A DNA stretch of 29,858 bases from Byssothecium circinans (GCA_010015675.1 ML977034.1:79174-109031), one strand, 5' to 3'; positions 1-12,863 are shown, numbered from the stretch's first letter. Notes: generated by a model from the sequence alone, not told the origin. Made by a program: numbers and translations.

Positions 1-440
1 ATTGGTGCCATAGTGGTAGAGTTACGACGCGTTGAAGTTTAGGATTTGTCTGGTGTTTTGGTGTTCGTGGATCGTTGCGCGACGTGGGTCGCTGCGCGCA
101 CGGGCACGGTAGAGTCGCAGTTAGTGTCTAGTTATTTTTCAGAGATTTAAGCTTAATCTTCTAGTTAACAGCAGCAAAATTACAACAATGCTGATCCTGT
201 TGTTCATCGTTCCGTTTACTGTGCATAACCCTGCTCTACCTTTACACCCTTCTACAACTGCAGTCATTAACAACTCTTTAAGCTTTAGTGCATTGAGATG
301 ATTCCTTTGCTATGTAAGAGTATTTTCCTTAATTTAGAAGTCACTTTATCTAGTTGAGTGTACAATGTGAGTTTCTCTAAGCTAACAGGCGGTTTAAGTG
401 TCTTGGTAGAACATCTTAGCACGCTTATGTAACTCTATAC
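1..440. other. RIP-poor edge segment, no gene assigned
   Basis: This stretch keeps ordinary CA and TG dinucleotides and a GC content visibly above the rest of the left half, so it has escaped most of the RIP seen after about position 440. It contains no ORF above about 40 codons. A 37-codon frame (188-301, plus) starts in a good CAACAATG context and has a hydrophobic N-terminus, but there is nothing to support it as a gene. It may be the end of a unique-copy region or of a weakly mutated element continuing to the left. Confidence 0.5.
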
Positions 441-3400
441 CTTAAGGAACGAAGAGATGAAAGGCTACTAGAGAGCTGCAACTCTTAAAAACTATAGCTA
501 CAGGCCTATACTACTACACCTCTATTAGATATAATTGTTTTAGGTATAGTTAGCGTATAATAAATCTTAGATTAACCATGTAATTAGCTAATAACATTTA
601 TTATCCCCTACGCTTATATTAGTAGAATAGAAAATTAGTCGCTACGTTTAACCTAGCTAAAAGTAAGTACTACGTAGCTAGCAAAGATATCTCTATAGGT
701 GCTACAAGATTTGCGCTGTAAGGTCTACGCTATAATTATACGTCTCTATCCTCTCCCCTTTATTCCTTAAGGCTTCTTTGGCAACTAGTGCTAGGCTCTT
801 AGTTGTGCTTTCTTATATCAAGCTTTGCATTATGCTAGAAACGCTCGAACCGTAGCGTTCTTCTTAAACTTTCTAAAGAGGCTATGCATAGCCACAAATG
901 TATCAGCTACTTTAGGTAAATTACCTTACTCTAATTAAGCTAGGGTAGCCGAGGTCCTAATTAGTAGTAGCAACCTTATATAGTTTAGATGCTATAATAG
1001 ATAGAAGGCTAACTATAACTTACTAGATAATTAGTAGGTGCTTAAGATAGTATACAATTGTTTAATAATTTTAGTAAGCAATAAAAAGTCTATAGTAATG
1101 CTATACTAAAGAGACATTATTATATGCAAAATAAAGGTTTGCTGTAATATACGCATAAAGGCAATAAAAAGAACGTAATTTTTAGGTAGGAGAAGTCTAA
1201 GATGTTTATTAAAAGCTATAGCACCTAACTTATACGCAATAAAGACTAGTATGAATGTGTGCGTAGATATTAAGTTACTTAAAGCGAAAGTACCTTGTAT
1301 TTATCCTAGCACGGCGGGTGTCCTAGCACGCAGAGGGACGTTACTAAGAAAACTCCGTAGCGGCTATCGGTTTCCGGCCTAGCTAATAGAGCAGAGTATA
1401 GAATTACAGTTGTTCCGCATAGCTCGCATAACGCCGCAGTTACGTTTGTAACGATGAAGAGTATTAGTATACTCTTGTACTCTTAATTATTTTGCTCTAA
1501 GTTTACATGTTAACGAGGTAACTAATATAAAAGTGCTACAGAAACTAGTAGTCTAATAGCGAGAGAAGAAAGGACTACTAAGTTATATATAAAAAATATC
1601 TTTGCCTCCTTATTCTAGATAAGAAGGCTAGACGAATCTCGTGTTAAGGGGTTCTTAAGATAGAAAACAACATTGCGTGTAGTTAAAAGGATAATTGCCA
1701 TGTATAGCAGATACGTAATAGGAGGGGCCATAGATAAGGCACAAAGATAGCAGGCAAGCTATTTATGCCACGAGTTAGCTAGTCGACGGGTTTTAATAAA
1801 GGTTCTTACATTTATACTAACAACTAACTAAAAGGTGCAAATAATAGATAGATTAATCTAGTTGAACTAGGTAGTAAAAGTAATTACCATCGTAACTACC
1901 GTTATATTATTTACAAGTAAGGTAGCTTAAGCGAGGTTGAATGCAGTAGCTAAATTCCTCTCCTAGGGCCTACCTACCTTAGAAATCCTATTTATCTCGT
2001 TTGTTCTATGCGGCCTAACATCCTAGTATATAAGCCTAACGCTTAGAACTAGCTTAACTAAAAAGCAAACAATATAAGCGATAAAAATAGCCTGTGCCAT
2101 GTTGAAGAGGAGATGAGCTGTAGAAAATTTAACTAGCTGCGACTTAAACGGTACCTCTCTTATATGCTAGGCGCTTTAGTCCTTTGTCTGCCTCGTTATC
2201 TAGCCTATTTTAAGGCCTAGCCACGATGGAAGCAATGCATAAACGAGGCCTTGCTAGTGCCTTAACGTAGTAATCATGACTATTAATAGTAGCTCTCTAG
2301 TATAGCTAAATATAAGTTAGTTAGCTAGGGAATATTCTTGTACTAGTGCTACTATAACCTTATAATGTATATCTTACGCCTAGAAGCATACCCTGCTAAG
2401 GGGCAAGAATGCTTATCCTACCACAAAACTATAAAGGGATAACGGTAGAAATGACATTACTATTATGCAAAGTAAGCATCTTAAGCATCTAAGCCTTAAC
2501 CTTAACTTATCCAAAGGCGCTAATAGTTACCGCGGACAGATATAAGTCTATATCTCCGTAGTTATAAAGCTCACATTGCCTTTAAAATAGTATCTTCGTT
2601 GCTAGGAATAGGCTAAGACTACAAATTAATTAACTATGTCCCTTAGTCTAGGATTCTAGATGCCTAACGACTTTACCATCTAGAAATCTGCATGAATATA
2701 CCCTAGTATATAGCGTCAAGGTGTAACTACTAGTAGATATTACTAAAGCAGCACAAGATAGTAATTATATTAGATAAAGGCCTGTAAATTGCTAGAGTTA
2801 GCCTTATAAATCCTATGAAAGGGGGCTTGTAAAGTATGTAATTACTTAGAGCCTAGCCAAGACTTTTACGCAACTTTATGCTTATCTTAATAGGCGTAGG
2901 GGCTTACAGCATAAAGATATAGCTTTAGCTACGCAAACTCTAAGCCTTACACTGCTAAAATTAGACACTAAGACATATTCTAGGGTATAGATAGATCCTC
3001 GTGGTTAGGTAGCTTATGCGAAGCTATCTAGACTAGTAGCGTGCATTTCCGCCTTAGAATACATGAAAGAAAGGTTATGCACCTATTATAGCAGCATTAA
3101 AACGCAATATTGATGCGGCCTATATCTCCTTAACCATAGGTTATTAGTATATTTAAGGCGTAAAAATCTGCCTTAAGCTCTCTTATTAGCTAAGTAGTAA
3201 AGAGCAGGATATAAAAGAGCTTTATACCTTCTAAATAATATTTATTAAACTATCTATTTCCCTAAGAAGCACTAGTTCCTATTAGTACCCTTTTAATAAT
3301 AAGTATCTATAGTAATGCTATTAGGAACCCCCTTATCTAATATTAAAACATAGTGCATGCGAATATTACTATATTCTAGGGAACCGCTAACTACATTTAG

Positions 3401-3640
3401 AATACTTCGTATAAAGCTAATCCTAAAGGCTCTCTTAAAGTGATTGATACTACTACGTAGGCGTGTAATTCTTCTTATGCTGCTTTAGTCCGTTTTTAAC
3501 ATGATTAGAATATCTAGCCAACACTAGAATATAAAGATAATAAAAGTCGCGGCAAGATAAATGCAGAGGAAAAGAGTATGAAATACCCAAACGCTAGAGG
3601 GACACCTTCCCCGTATGGCCTGCTTAGTAAGTCGTTCCGA
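441..3640. other. RIP-saturated tract without identifiable gene
   Basis: TpA-rich sequence with TAG/TAA stops every few codons in all six frames and little CA or TG; CpG remains present. Short protein-like stretches exist (for example plus strand about 1,285-1,490 and about 3,000-3,150), but none shows a motif I recognise. It most likely represents one or more old repeated elements mutated beyond recognition by eye. Confidence 0.6.
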
Positions 3641-3661
3641 AGTGCTCTCGAAACCTAGCTT

Positions 3662-3990
3662 ACGCTGTTAGGTGCGATAGAGAGGATATTCGCCTTAGTC
3701 ATTTATCTAAGCTATAAACTTAGCATTCTTGAAAAGTACGACCGCTATATTATAAGACATCTAGGGGAGTTAGACGATTAGCTCGATAATCTAAAAAGTA
3801 AATATAATAAAAACACGGATACTATTTAAAGACTCTAAGACAAAATTCACCATTTAAAGGATAAAAGCAATAAGACTAAAGCAGATAAAGGAGCTAGAAA
3901 GGCTAGAAATAGAGTCTAGAAACCTAGAAAGAGAGCACGCAAAGCTTAAGGATAAGAATAGCATAATAAGAATAGCAGCTTTAAAAGGTG
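3662..3990 (+). pseudogene. Decayed coding relic with coiled-coil character
   Basis: I do not recognise this gene. On the plus strand, 3,662-3,870 reads as a lysine/aspartate/leucine-rich protein broken only by TAA/TAG codons. After a one-base frame change it continues at 3,876-3,990 as a heptad-like segment rich in Lys, Glu and Leu (for example KELERLEIESRNLE). Such charged, leucine-spaced stretches are typical of coiled coils near the C-termini of fungal transposase-like proteins, but no catalytic domain was seen nearby. The frame change is an observation; the link to a transposon is inference. Start and end of the original gene are unknown. Confidence 0.3.
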
Positions 3991-6900
3991 CGTCTCATTT
4001 ATATATTATTAGCTAGAATAAGGGTTTTAGGTTAAATTTAGAAATAGGCTTTCGATTCCTATTCCTCGAAGGTTAACCTGATGCTAAGAATAAATTCCGT
4101 AACAACGTTACGTGCCTATGGAAGGAGGCGTAGTTCAACTAAATAATATATTAGCAAACGAAACTTAATTAAAGTGTTTAGCCATTTGCCTAGTAAGGAG
4201 GTAGTTAACTATATCTTATTATTTCTCTCTTATCCTTTCTTTAGATTTCTAGGCTTTGCCTTATGCTGCGCTATATTCTAATTACAGAGGAATTCCCTTT
4301 TTGCTTGTAGATCTATACTTTCATGGTAATAGCGCAATCTAGACCTGCCGCATAAAGCACATTTGTTTACTTTGCCTTAATAGTTAAACAAGTATTATGG
4401 TAGAGTCGACATGATTTTCTTTAAATTAAGTTTTATTAGGCGGAATAGCTTATAAAGTATTATTTAGATTAACTATAGTAAGTATAAACTACTTACTATT
4501 AAGGTACCAGATAGTAGGCTAGCAGCAATTCATTCGAAATGCTAGTATGCAAACCGTGTAGCAGTAAAAGAGTAAACGTTGATTTAATGTTAGATAAAAG
4601 AAAATGCACTAATTAGATAGAGCCTTGAATTAGCCTTAGGCAGGAATCCCTATTATAGTCCACGTTCTATCTAAAATAGTTATAGTAAGCGCTACTATTT
4701 CTAATTTAAGAAAACCCTATTTTGACTCTTAACGAAGTCTAAATTTGACTACCATGCAAAAAGCCATGTTCGCACTGCGCACTCGCAATTCTGCTGTTTA
4801 GTTTAGCAGGCGCACTCCAAAATATATTAAGAAGGAGATAGTAGGTAATCGTAGAGCAGTAATTACAAGCGAATATAAAGACCTTTATATGTACAACACG
4901 TCTAAGCTACTAACGATGCTCTACGCATTATAGCGTGGTAGTAATGTTATTATTAAGTTAAAATAAAATAGTACTACTATATTAGTAGTTTTAATTTAAA
5001 AGTTAGCGAGATCTATTCACGCCTTTAGACCTAGTCCGTAAGCCTTAGCACATACGCTAAGGCAACACTAATGCTATGATTCGATTAGCGTGTAGTAGTA
5101 TGCATCGTGGCTTAACAGCATGTAACGCTATCTACTAATGCTAACAACTCGTTTATGCTTTAAAGTTAGGGTCTAGCTAATCTCGCCTCTAGAAACTATT
5201 ATAGAGAAACAGGATATAGTTATAAAGCTTGCTATTTAGGCTAGGGGTTCGTGTATGCCTTATACGGTAGGGTAAAAAAAAAGAGGTGCAAGATAGGTAA
5301 GTACATATCTAGGATTTAGAACTAATGCTTCCTAGCAGGAACCTTTTCTATAGTAGAGGAGTAGATAAGGTAGGCTATTATACATTATTAAACTTCTTTT
5401 ACATTGTACATAACTTTGTTCTATAGTTAGCTTAATCTTTAACTATTAGATCTTGATCGCTTAGAGGGTTTCCGGCTAAGGTCGCTAGACTTGCGCTTTC
5501 TTAATAGTTTATCGGCTATACTCAGGCCATGGAACTTGCTAAATAATTAAGAAAAAAAGCTAGGTAGTCGAGACTAGGGGAAAGATTGCAAAAATAATAA
5601 AGCAGCGCTTAGAGCACTTTAGAAGGAGTACGGCTTCTTAAACGTTAGGCCTAAGCGTATCTTATTAATACCTGTAATATAATAGTGACTAATCAACTTA
5701 GCAATGCCTTTAACTCTTCTCTTATAAGCTAATCTAAAAAGGTCTATCTTTGGTTTTCGCTTATTAGATGTCTATGAAAACTTAGCGATATAATCTTAAT
5801 CCGCGGACTCTAAAGGCTTTATAAGATAGCATGACATCCTACGGTAAATAGTCGCCTGCTAATAAGTAATAGGATTTAAGTTAAGCCGTAGTCTCTTCCT
5901 CCCTCTTAGCTTATCTTGCTTAATGTGTATAAAGCGACTGTCCTTATCCTGCTCTATAAGTGTCTAAGCCTAGTTCTTCCTTATTTATCATTGTGTAGCT
6001 AGCAATCCTATATAAATTGTTTAGGCTCTTTATAGATATCGAACGCACTAGAGTTGTAATATCTTAAATAGTTAAACACCTAAACCTTTATCTAGCGTCC
6101 GTAGATTGTAAACGCGTAAACGTACCAACACGTTAGCTAATAAAAAAAAACATCGCGTACGTATTAGCTAATCTAGAGAAGCGTTGCTTTTTTATTATTA
6201 TTTAACGTCTTAAGCTTACTAATTACTTTAACGTCCCTTTAGTTATACGCTGCACTTAGCGGCTATCTAGTATTTAGCTTAACAAAGAGATTGATTTATC
6301 ACTAAGCTTTAGCACTAACAAGATCCTTTAGGCTCGTAGTTAAATAGTAATAGCATTATTTCTTTAAAAGAAAGTTGTCTTAGAAGTAGAACTACTAGTC
6401 TAGAACTTTAGCCTATACAGGCAGATTAAAAAGATTAGTCTATGCGCTATCAATGTGTTAGTCGCCTATTTAAGATAAGCTATAAGGTCTTAGAACTAAC
6501 TAGCTTAAGCGTAGCACTTCCTAGTCTATTAGCTACATTTAGTTAGATGCATGCCATGCCTAATTAGGCTAAGTATGCAATTAGATTAACTTAGCTTTGG
6601 TAACTAACCTAGCATACGTTTCTTTACCTTTATGCTATCTATATCTACACCGTACGATTGTTTAGCTTTCAAACTTGTACTAAGACCCTTCGCGGCTGCT
6701 TATACCTAGCGCCAGCTATATCAAGCACGTTAACTACATTTTCCGGTTGCGCCATTCAGCCCCTAGCCAAGCGGGCTTAAAAATCTAATAATTCTATCTT
6801 TATTAAGTATAAAACGCGCTATGAAGTCTAGAGAGAAGTAGATACCATCTTTTTTATTTAGCGCAATACATTGATCCTTATACTTACGGTAATTAAATCC

Positions 6901-8890
6901 TACGTCTAGGAGAGTAGCAATTAGTTTTCTATAGTTCTTATTCTAGGGTTGCCTCTAACTAATACTTAGACGCGTATAAGCGAAGAAGCGCAAGCAACGA
7001 CGCAACGGGATCTCTCTAACTACCTTAGTAAGCTACGGGCTATCTAGCCTCTAAAGCCTAGCTATATTAGATCTTGTATTAGCAGACTAGCGTATAATTA
7101 TTATTTAAATAATAGTCTTTTCTATAGTCCTTTTACCTTAGTGTCTAAATTTCATAATGTCCTTATCGCTCCCGTCGCACGGTGTCCTCGTCTTGAACTT
7201 ACTATATTTTATTGCTAATAACTAGCAGATGACTACGAGGTCATATTTACCTACGTAGACCTGTGTAAGGATTATATTCTCGTTAAGCTATCTACTAGAA
7301 AGATTACTAGGATTATTAATTAAGAGATAGCTAGCTAGTAGCTAGCATATTAGGAGTATACTAAATTATTATTTAAGAATAAATACATGTAGTAGTAGAA
7401 AGTACTTATAGGGAAAATCTTAGATTCTTATCTATCTAAACTACAAATTAAGCGTATTCTCTAGCAATTCTAAACTAAAAAGCCTTTTCGCCTAAGCGTT
7501 ATCTACATTCCTAGTTGTTAGAACTACTTGTCCTCTTAAAGCTAATACTTAATAATGTTGTTCTAATATTACTCCTTAATAAATCCCTCCTACTAGAGCT
7601 AATCTAAGATACTTAAACTCTAGTCTTGATAGTTCTAATTCAAAGATTCAACATTATTAATAGGCGCAGCTGCTAAAAGCTGCTTAAAACGGTCGTACTT
7701 GCTTATAGGAATAGCCTTAATTTTAAGCTCTCTATTCTTGCTTTTAGATGAGTTAATGTTTACCTTCTCTTCCCCTAAATAATAAAAGGCTCCTAGCATT
7801 CCTTGAAGCTAAAATGCAAGACCTTCACCTGCGGTGCTCCCGGTCTTAAAGAAGAAAGCCTAATAGAATAGTTTCTTTTTAGTAGAGTTATCCTAGCGCT
7901 CACCGCGATCATAAGTTACGATGAAAAGGGGATAGCTAGATATTCTTTTAGATACGTTAGAATGGGTCCTTGTTAACATACATGGTATAATTACATTACA
8001 AAGATGTTTTCCTTAATTAAATAAAGGCTTTGCTTATAGCTAGGATACTAAGCTCGCTGATAGAAGCGAAAGGAATAGTAGTGTTTAGAGGCGGAAGTAA
8101 ATGAGCTAAAGATTAAAAAGAACTCTATAAGTTGATTGCTAGAGAGTAACTAGGAAATTTTGAAGGTTTCCTACCATTAATATATCGTCGTTAATAGCTA
8201 TACACTAAGATTAGCTAGCCTAATGCATGACATCTAGGAGACCCGTACGTAATGCTTTACATTTAGGCCCGCTACTATGTTTCTCGAAGCATAGAGCTCG
8301 TATCTGCCTAGGCATCTATCTACGCATGCTATTAAAGCATACGATAATTAGTAAACACGCAAGAGTACATTAGTAGAAGCGACAAGTCTCTTATAGCTAA
8401 CAAACATCTAAGACTAGGAACTCCTTAATATACGAACTATAATACGCTGCCGGCGTTTTCGTAGCTATCATGCCACCTAACAATAGGTGCGAAAATAAAT
8501 TCTTGCTACATTAGGCAGACTTCGACTAGACATTAGGCAACGCTAATCGCAACAAGGTAGGTAATAAGGATAGTAGCCTAACTAGCTCGCGCTTAATAGA
8601 TAGCAAGTAGTCTAAGGTACACTAGTCTATATTAAAATAAAATTAATATTAACTAATTACCTTAAACTTAATTTCTATTAGCGAAACGAGCTAAGCCTCC
8701 CTACCTTGCTAAAGAATCTATACCTATCCTTTCTACCTAAGGATTTCTTAGTTGCACTTATACACCTATGCACTTCCGCATCTCCGTGCTTCTAACCTGC
8801 ATATCCTTGCCGTACCTTGTTTACTAAAAATAATTTAGTCGCATTAACTGCGTAAGAATTTTTAGTTACGTTACTATCTTTAGTATACTA
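3991..8890. other. RIP-saturated tract with unidentified coding-like fragments
   Basis: About 4.9 kb of TpA-rich, stop-dense DNA. Fragments on the plus strand still look protein-like, notably 5,592-5,680 (contains KEYGFLNVRPKR) and 7,182-7,400 (contains YEVIFTYVDLCKDYILVKLS), each interrupted only by TAA/TAG. I could not assign them to a family. No terminal repeats, tRNA or rRNA were recognised. The most economical reading is several overlapping old transposable elements. Confidence 0.5.
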
Positions 8891-8895
8891 CTACT

Positions 8896-9900
8896 ATGCT
8901 TTCTTTCTAGCAGCAATTTAAGCATTAGTTTATTAAGATTAGTGAAGATATTTAGACTAACGACGACTAAGATCTAAATAGTATTCTTGAATAATTAGCA
9001 AGGCTTTAAGCGCAGGCAACTATCTAGAAAATATTAGTGTTAGCTGCTTAAATATTAAATAGTCATCCTAGTAAAGGCGCCCTCCTAAAGTAGTTAGTAA
9101 CAAAAATAAAGCATATTATTAAGTTTACGTATAAGGGACTATTCTGTAATAAAGAAAAAAGTAAGCATTTATAAAAGCTTAAATGCAACGCCTTAAAGTT
9201 TTGCGGATTAATATATACTATTTAACAGCTACTTGAACTATTAGAATTGCAGTTCAAATACCTCCTTAAATACGTTGCAGGATTCGTCTATAGCTGAAAG
9301 CTCGTATAGCATCTATACCGCAGCGACATTAACAGAGTTCTTAATCTTAAGATAGCTGCTAAAGATAAGTAGTTATATTAAGACTTTCTAATGGGTAGGT
9401 TTACTAAGGCTAAAATGCTGCGTTTACGTAACTAATAGAGCTAGCAAATGTTAATTCAAGGCTACTTAAAAGGCCTAGCGTGGTAGACAAAGATTATTCT
9501 ATTACTTTAAATAAGCTAGAGGTTAAGCTAACTTCGCTAGTAGCATGGGATTTCTATAGACAAATGCTGCCTTTTAAGAGACCGCTTAAAAGGTAGAGAA
9601 AAGAGTTTATAGATAGTACTTTAAGCTTAATTAAGTTAACTCTTGTAGCCTTAACTAAGCTAGTTAAATAGGATCCTCTATCTTAGATATTATATAAGTG
9701 TAAGTTTAATGCCTTCTACTTTAAAGTTAATATTGATTTGCTTCTAATACTTATCTTTTAAGTAAGGTTACTTACTAGCGATGTGTTTAAGTTAACTATC
9801 AAAGATGTCAAAGAAGTCGCCTAAATAGACTAAGTTAGTAGCAATATTTATTTAACGTAGCTGCTTTGCTTGTAGATAGTACTATTTATTACGGTTTTAG
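8896..9900 (+). pseudogene. Unidentified ATG-initiated coding relic, RIP-mutated
   Basis: A plus-strand frame beginning at the ATG at 8,896 reads as a plausible protein for nearly 200 codons with TAA/TAG interruptions where Gln or Trp would fit, then continues in the -1 frame from about 9,483 to about 9,900. Protein-like stretches include LNSHPSKGALLK, LLELLELQFKYLLKYVAGF and KEFIDSTLSLIKLTLVALTK. It is leucine- and lysine-rich and mostly helical in appearance, with no motif I recognise. The frame change near 9,480 could be a one-base deletion or a lost intron. It could be a host gene duplicated into the repeat block or a transposon accessory ORF; I cannot tell which. Confidence 0.35.
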
Positions 9901-10379
9901 TCTCTAATAGTCTAGCACTACAATATACCTCTAGACTTAACTATCTACAAAACATGTCATGAAATTACTCCTATTTTGTAATATATCTTAATCTAAGTGT
10001 ACTAATGCAGAAAAATACTTATTTAAGATTCTAATAGATTAAACTAACTCTATATCTTTCCTAGCACTACTAAGATATTCGAAATCTTAATTATTCTCTT
10101 TTTTATAGATTCTAAATGCTCTAGTACCTTTAGTGTTAATTAATATTAAGATCGTTTAAGTAAAGGCTTTTTTAACAAGTTAAGTTAGAGGTTTCTCTTT
10201 CTATTTTAATAACTTACAGCTGCTAGGTCCTATCTATAGAGTAATTAGTGTATACGTTCTCTATTACTACTCTTCGTTACTAACCCTTTCTTCGTGAAAC
10301 TCTAAAATCCTGTTCTTGTCTTTCTTTTGTACTGTAATTCTTTTAACTTTTATCGCCATTAATCCTACTCGGACGAAGG
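9901..10379. other. RIP-mutated spacer
   Basis: TpA-rich sequence with no supported gene. Mutation density falls towards 10,380, where CA/TG dinucleotides and GC-rich words reappear. Confidence 0.5.
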
Positions 10380-10600
10380 ATGGTTTGTCTTAGATCGCGG
10401 GCTACGATCTATGCGAGTGCGTTGCGTGTGGGTATTTGCTTAAGGAGTAGTTATAAAAAAGGATATTCCTTAAATTTAGGTAGAAGCGTTAAGATTATGA
10501 TGTCTATAGATATCATTTTTGCTAGGACGCTTAGGCCTCTTACGTGCTAGGCTAAAGGCGGTTGTCGCTGCCTAAGCACGATCATCTAACCCGCTGTCAT

Positions 10601-10609
10601 TATAAAAAG
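10601..10609 (+). promoter_or_regulatory. Possible TATA box
   Basis: TATAAAAAG lies in a RIP-poor segment (about 10,380-10,800), 190 bases before the ATG at 10,792. Sequence on both sides is mixed rather than AT-rich, so the motif stands out. It could be the core promoter of the disrupted reading frame or part of an old LTR. Only the sequence match is seen; promoter activity is inference. Confidence 0.35.
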
Positions 10610-10640
10610 TGAGCTGCTGCTGCTACAGTGCGATCGCATC

Positions 10641-10760
10641 AAACACGCAACAATCCCGCTAAACACACAACGATCCCGCTAAACGCAACGATCCTATCAG
10701 ATACGCAACGATCGCAAACAATTGTAAAACGATCGCAAACAATCGCAGAACAATTGCAAC
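10641..10760 (+). repeat. Six tandem copies of a 20-bp repeat
   Basis: Exactly six consecutive 20-base units occupy this interval. The clearest units are AAACACGCAACAATCCCGCT and AAACACACAACGATCCCGCT; later units diverge but keep a CGCAACGATC-like core. The array lies between the possible TATA box and the ATG at 10,792, so it would fall in the 5' leader or proximal promoter of that frame. A 66-codon minus-strand ORF crossing this array (10,639-10,839) is a by-product of the repeat and the transposon end. Confidence 0.8.
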
Positions 10761-10802
10761 TTATTGCCGGCCTATTTTTAACCTCTCTACCATGAATACC
10801 AT

Positions 10803-10804
10803 TA
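10803..10804. repeat. TA target-site duplication, left
   Basis: TA immediately outside the left terminal inverted repeat of the pogo element; matched by TA at 12,888-12,889. Tc1/mariner/pogo elements insert at and duplicate TA. Confidence 0.85.
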
Positions 10805-10828
10805 ACGTGTCCATGCGCGTGATGCGCG
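10805..10828 (+). repeat. Left terminal inverted repeat of pogo element
   Basis: Twenty-four bases pairing with the right end at 12,864-12,887 with only a few mismatches, each explicable by transitions or a T/G difference. A further conserved block (GGGCAACAC, about 10,828-10,836 and its inverse near 12,840) lies just inside. Confidence 0.85.
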
Positions 10829-10939
10829 GGCAACACCAAAAACGCTCTATTAAAAACAAGGCTATAGAACCACCCACGATTAATATTATTATGAGATTTT
10901 CTTGCAGGGTAGTAAGTTGATAGCTGCGATTAATTTGCA

Positions 10940-12799
10940 CTATTTAAATCTATCTAGAAGCTTGACGTCGTGGCCGCTGCGTGTAGATTTGGTTAGGGTA
11001 GTAGATGCACTCTCTAAGGCCTTCCTAACATCTGTAGCATCAATACCACGTTTCTAACGCTTTCTGCTCTGTAGAGATGGCTGAGAGGCCTTTCTCTTAC
11101 CCTTTTAGGATAGTTATAGAGCTTTTTCTGCGTTATAGGCAGACTTCTAGGCAGCGCGCTAAGCTGCCTTTTTAGCTCTCTCCTTCTCCTTCGCTTTCTT
11201 TGCTACCTCTCGCGCAGCACGCTTTTCCTACTAGATTTTCTCCTTGTATAGCTTAGCTGCCTTCTTTAGCTCTGCTGTCTCTGCTTTTTAAAGCTGCTGC
11301 TACTTATCCTTCTACTCTTTAATAGATTAACGAACACATGCCTTCCTTAGCTTCTTTAGTGACTAGAAGACTGCTTTACTATAATACTCCTAGCGCTGTT
11401 AAAGGTCTAGAGCTTTGCCTTTCTTCTTATACTTCTCTTTAATAGATAGCACCTACCTAAGCCCATCGTTATCATGCTTAAGTAGCTCATTTTTAATAGA
11501 TAGATAGTAGAGTGATTGACGAAGCTCCTTTATATCTTAACTACCTTATTCCTTTACTGCTAATCGTATAAGCCTATCCATCTTTCTCTAGTCATGATCG
11601 CTAAGCCCTAATAAGGAGCTATCGCCTAATTCTTCATCTTAGGTAAACCTATTAAGGATAGAATTAGGATTAGGTAGCGATATACCTGTAGCTCTAAAAG
11701 AGCTAAGGATAGTTGATTCCTTGAAGGAAGCCTTCCACGCATTCTAGAATAGAGGGAAGAAGTCGCCTTTAGTAATAGAAGCTAGGCCCTAGCTTCTATA
11801 AAGGTATCTTGATAGCTCTGCTAAGTAGGCTATTGATAGAGGCTTAAACATCGCAACGTCAAGTAGCTGAAGCGTATAAGTTGAATGAGGAGGTAAGATA
11901 GCAAGGAGGATCCTATTCTAATTATAGTAGTCGATAAAGTCTATAGTAATATAAGATCCATAGCTATCTAGGATTAAAAGTCAATATAATTATTAAGTCT
12001 TCTCTTTTATATAGCGATTAAACACCTGCTTAAGCTAGGCAAGTCTAATATTGTTATTTGTCTAGCTAGAGGATGATAAGGTAATAAAGACTTTATGATA
12101 TCCTACCTTGATATCCTCTACCTAGCTTGATTAGATGCCCTTGTTGGCAGCCTTATAGATAAGGCTTAGTAGTAGAGCTAATCTATCAGCGCAGATACAT
12201 GCTAGGAGCGTAATCTATGCGCGATTGCTATCCTAGAGTAATGCCCTAACCTTCTTTTTCTCCTATATTCGTCTGCTAAATATCCTCTTTGTTCTACTAA
12301 CAATACTAATTAAGACGCCTTTTTTATCCATATTGTAGATATGACAAGGATCTATGCGATATTAATTAATCTTGCTGTGTAGAAGGTTGAAATAGAGGTG
12401 ATATTTATCTTCTAAATTAGCTTTGTAGCGATTGCTGTCCATGCTAACTGTCCATTGCAAGATAAGATGAATGCTGTGTTGGTTGATAAAGCGGGTAACC
12501 TAGCTCTCGCTAACTAGCTCCTTTGCTATCGTTAAGGCAAAGTTCCGTATCATCTCTCTAGTAGGAGGTATATGTCTCTCTATAAGTCTTTTAATATATC
12601 GTACAAGCTCCTGCTCTTGCTGTAGGGTGAGCTTTTGCTAGTTAGAGTTCTTAACTTGTGTAGGGCGCATTATCCCTTAATGCCTTTAGATTAAAGTAGA
12701 CCGTACAACACCATATTTAGTAGTAGTTTTCGTGTACGAGAAAGTTTCGCCTGGCTTTAGCGATTCAATATTATCAATTGCAGCTTGAATTGGATCCAT
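10940..12799 (-). pseudogene. Pogo-family DDE transposase, RIP-inactivated
   Basis: Cut-and-paste transposase of the CENP-B-like HTH plus DDE_1 type. From the ATG at 12,799 to the TAG at 10,940 there are exactly 620 codons with no frame change, yet about 37 internal stops, all TAA/TAG except one TGA. The N-terminus (MDPIQAAIDNIESLKPGE) is characteristic of ascomycete pogo transposases; an HTH-type segment follows with RYIKRL and PPTREMIRNFA. The catalytic triad survives as codons: Asp158 in YNMD, Asp278 in LILDSYGSY and Asp314 in LQLLDV, spaced as DD35D. Flanking residues of the triad have been changed (the GHGSH-type motif now reads SYGSY; Pro lost before Asp314). A long Lys/Glu/Ala coiled-coil-like tail precedes the end motif TRSGHDVKLLDRFK. 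Intact frame plus C-to-T-type stops show RIP rather than indel decay. Confidence 0.93.
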
Positions 12800-12863
12800 A
12801 TTAGTAGAGTTGTCGCGTATTAAAAGTAGAGTATTTTAGTGTTGCCCACGCATTACGCGAATC

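Noticed and set aside
1..95. tRNA-like or SINE-like internal promoter (TGCCATAGTGG, GTTCG)
   Set aside because: The A-box-like word has a mismatch, no convincing B box follows and no cloverleaf could be drawn.
188..301. 37-codon ORF with hydrophobic N-terminus, possible secreted peptide
   Set aside because: Too short, no cleavage motif or second line of evidence; likely chance in a RIP-free segment.
7182..7400. Tyrosine recombinase (DUF3435, Starship captain) C-terminal fragment
   Set aside because: General character is similar, but none of the catalytic Arg/His/Tyr motifs could be found upstream.
10520..10640. Relative of the 27-kb LTR (shared AAGCA...TCTAACCCGC wording and TATA box)
   Set aside because: The shared stretch is about 20 bases with gaps and no further alignment could be followed by eye.
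10639..10839. 66-codon minus-strand ORF
   Set aside because: It spans the 20-bp tandem repeat and crosses the end of the pogo element, so it cannot be an original gene.
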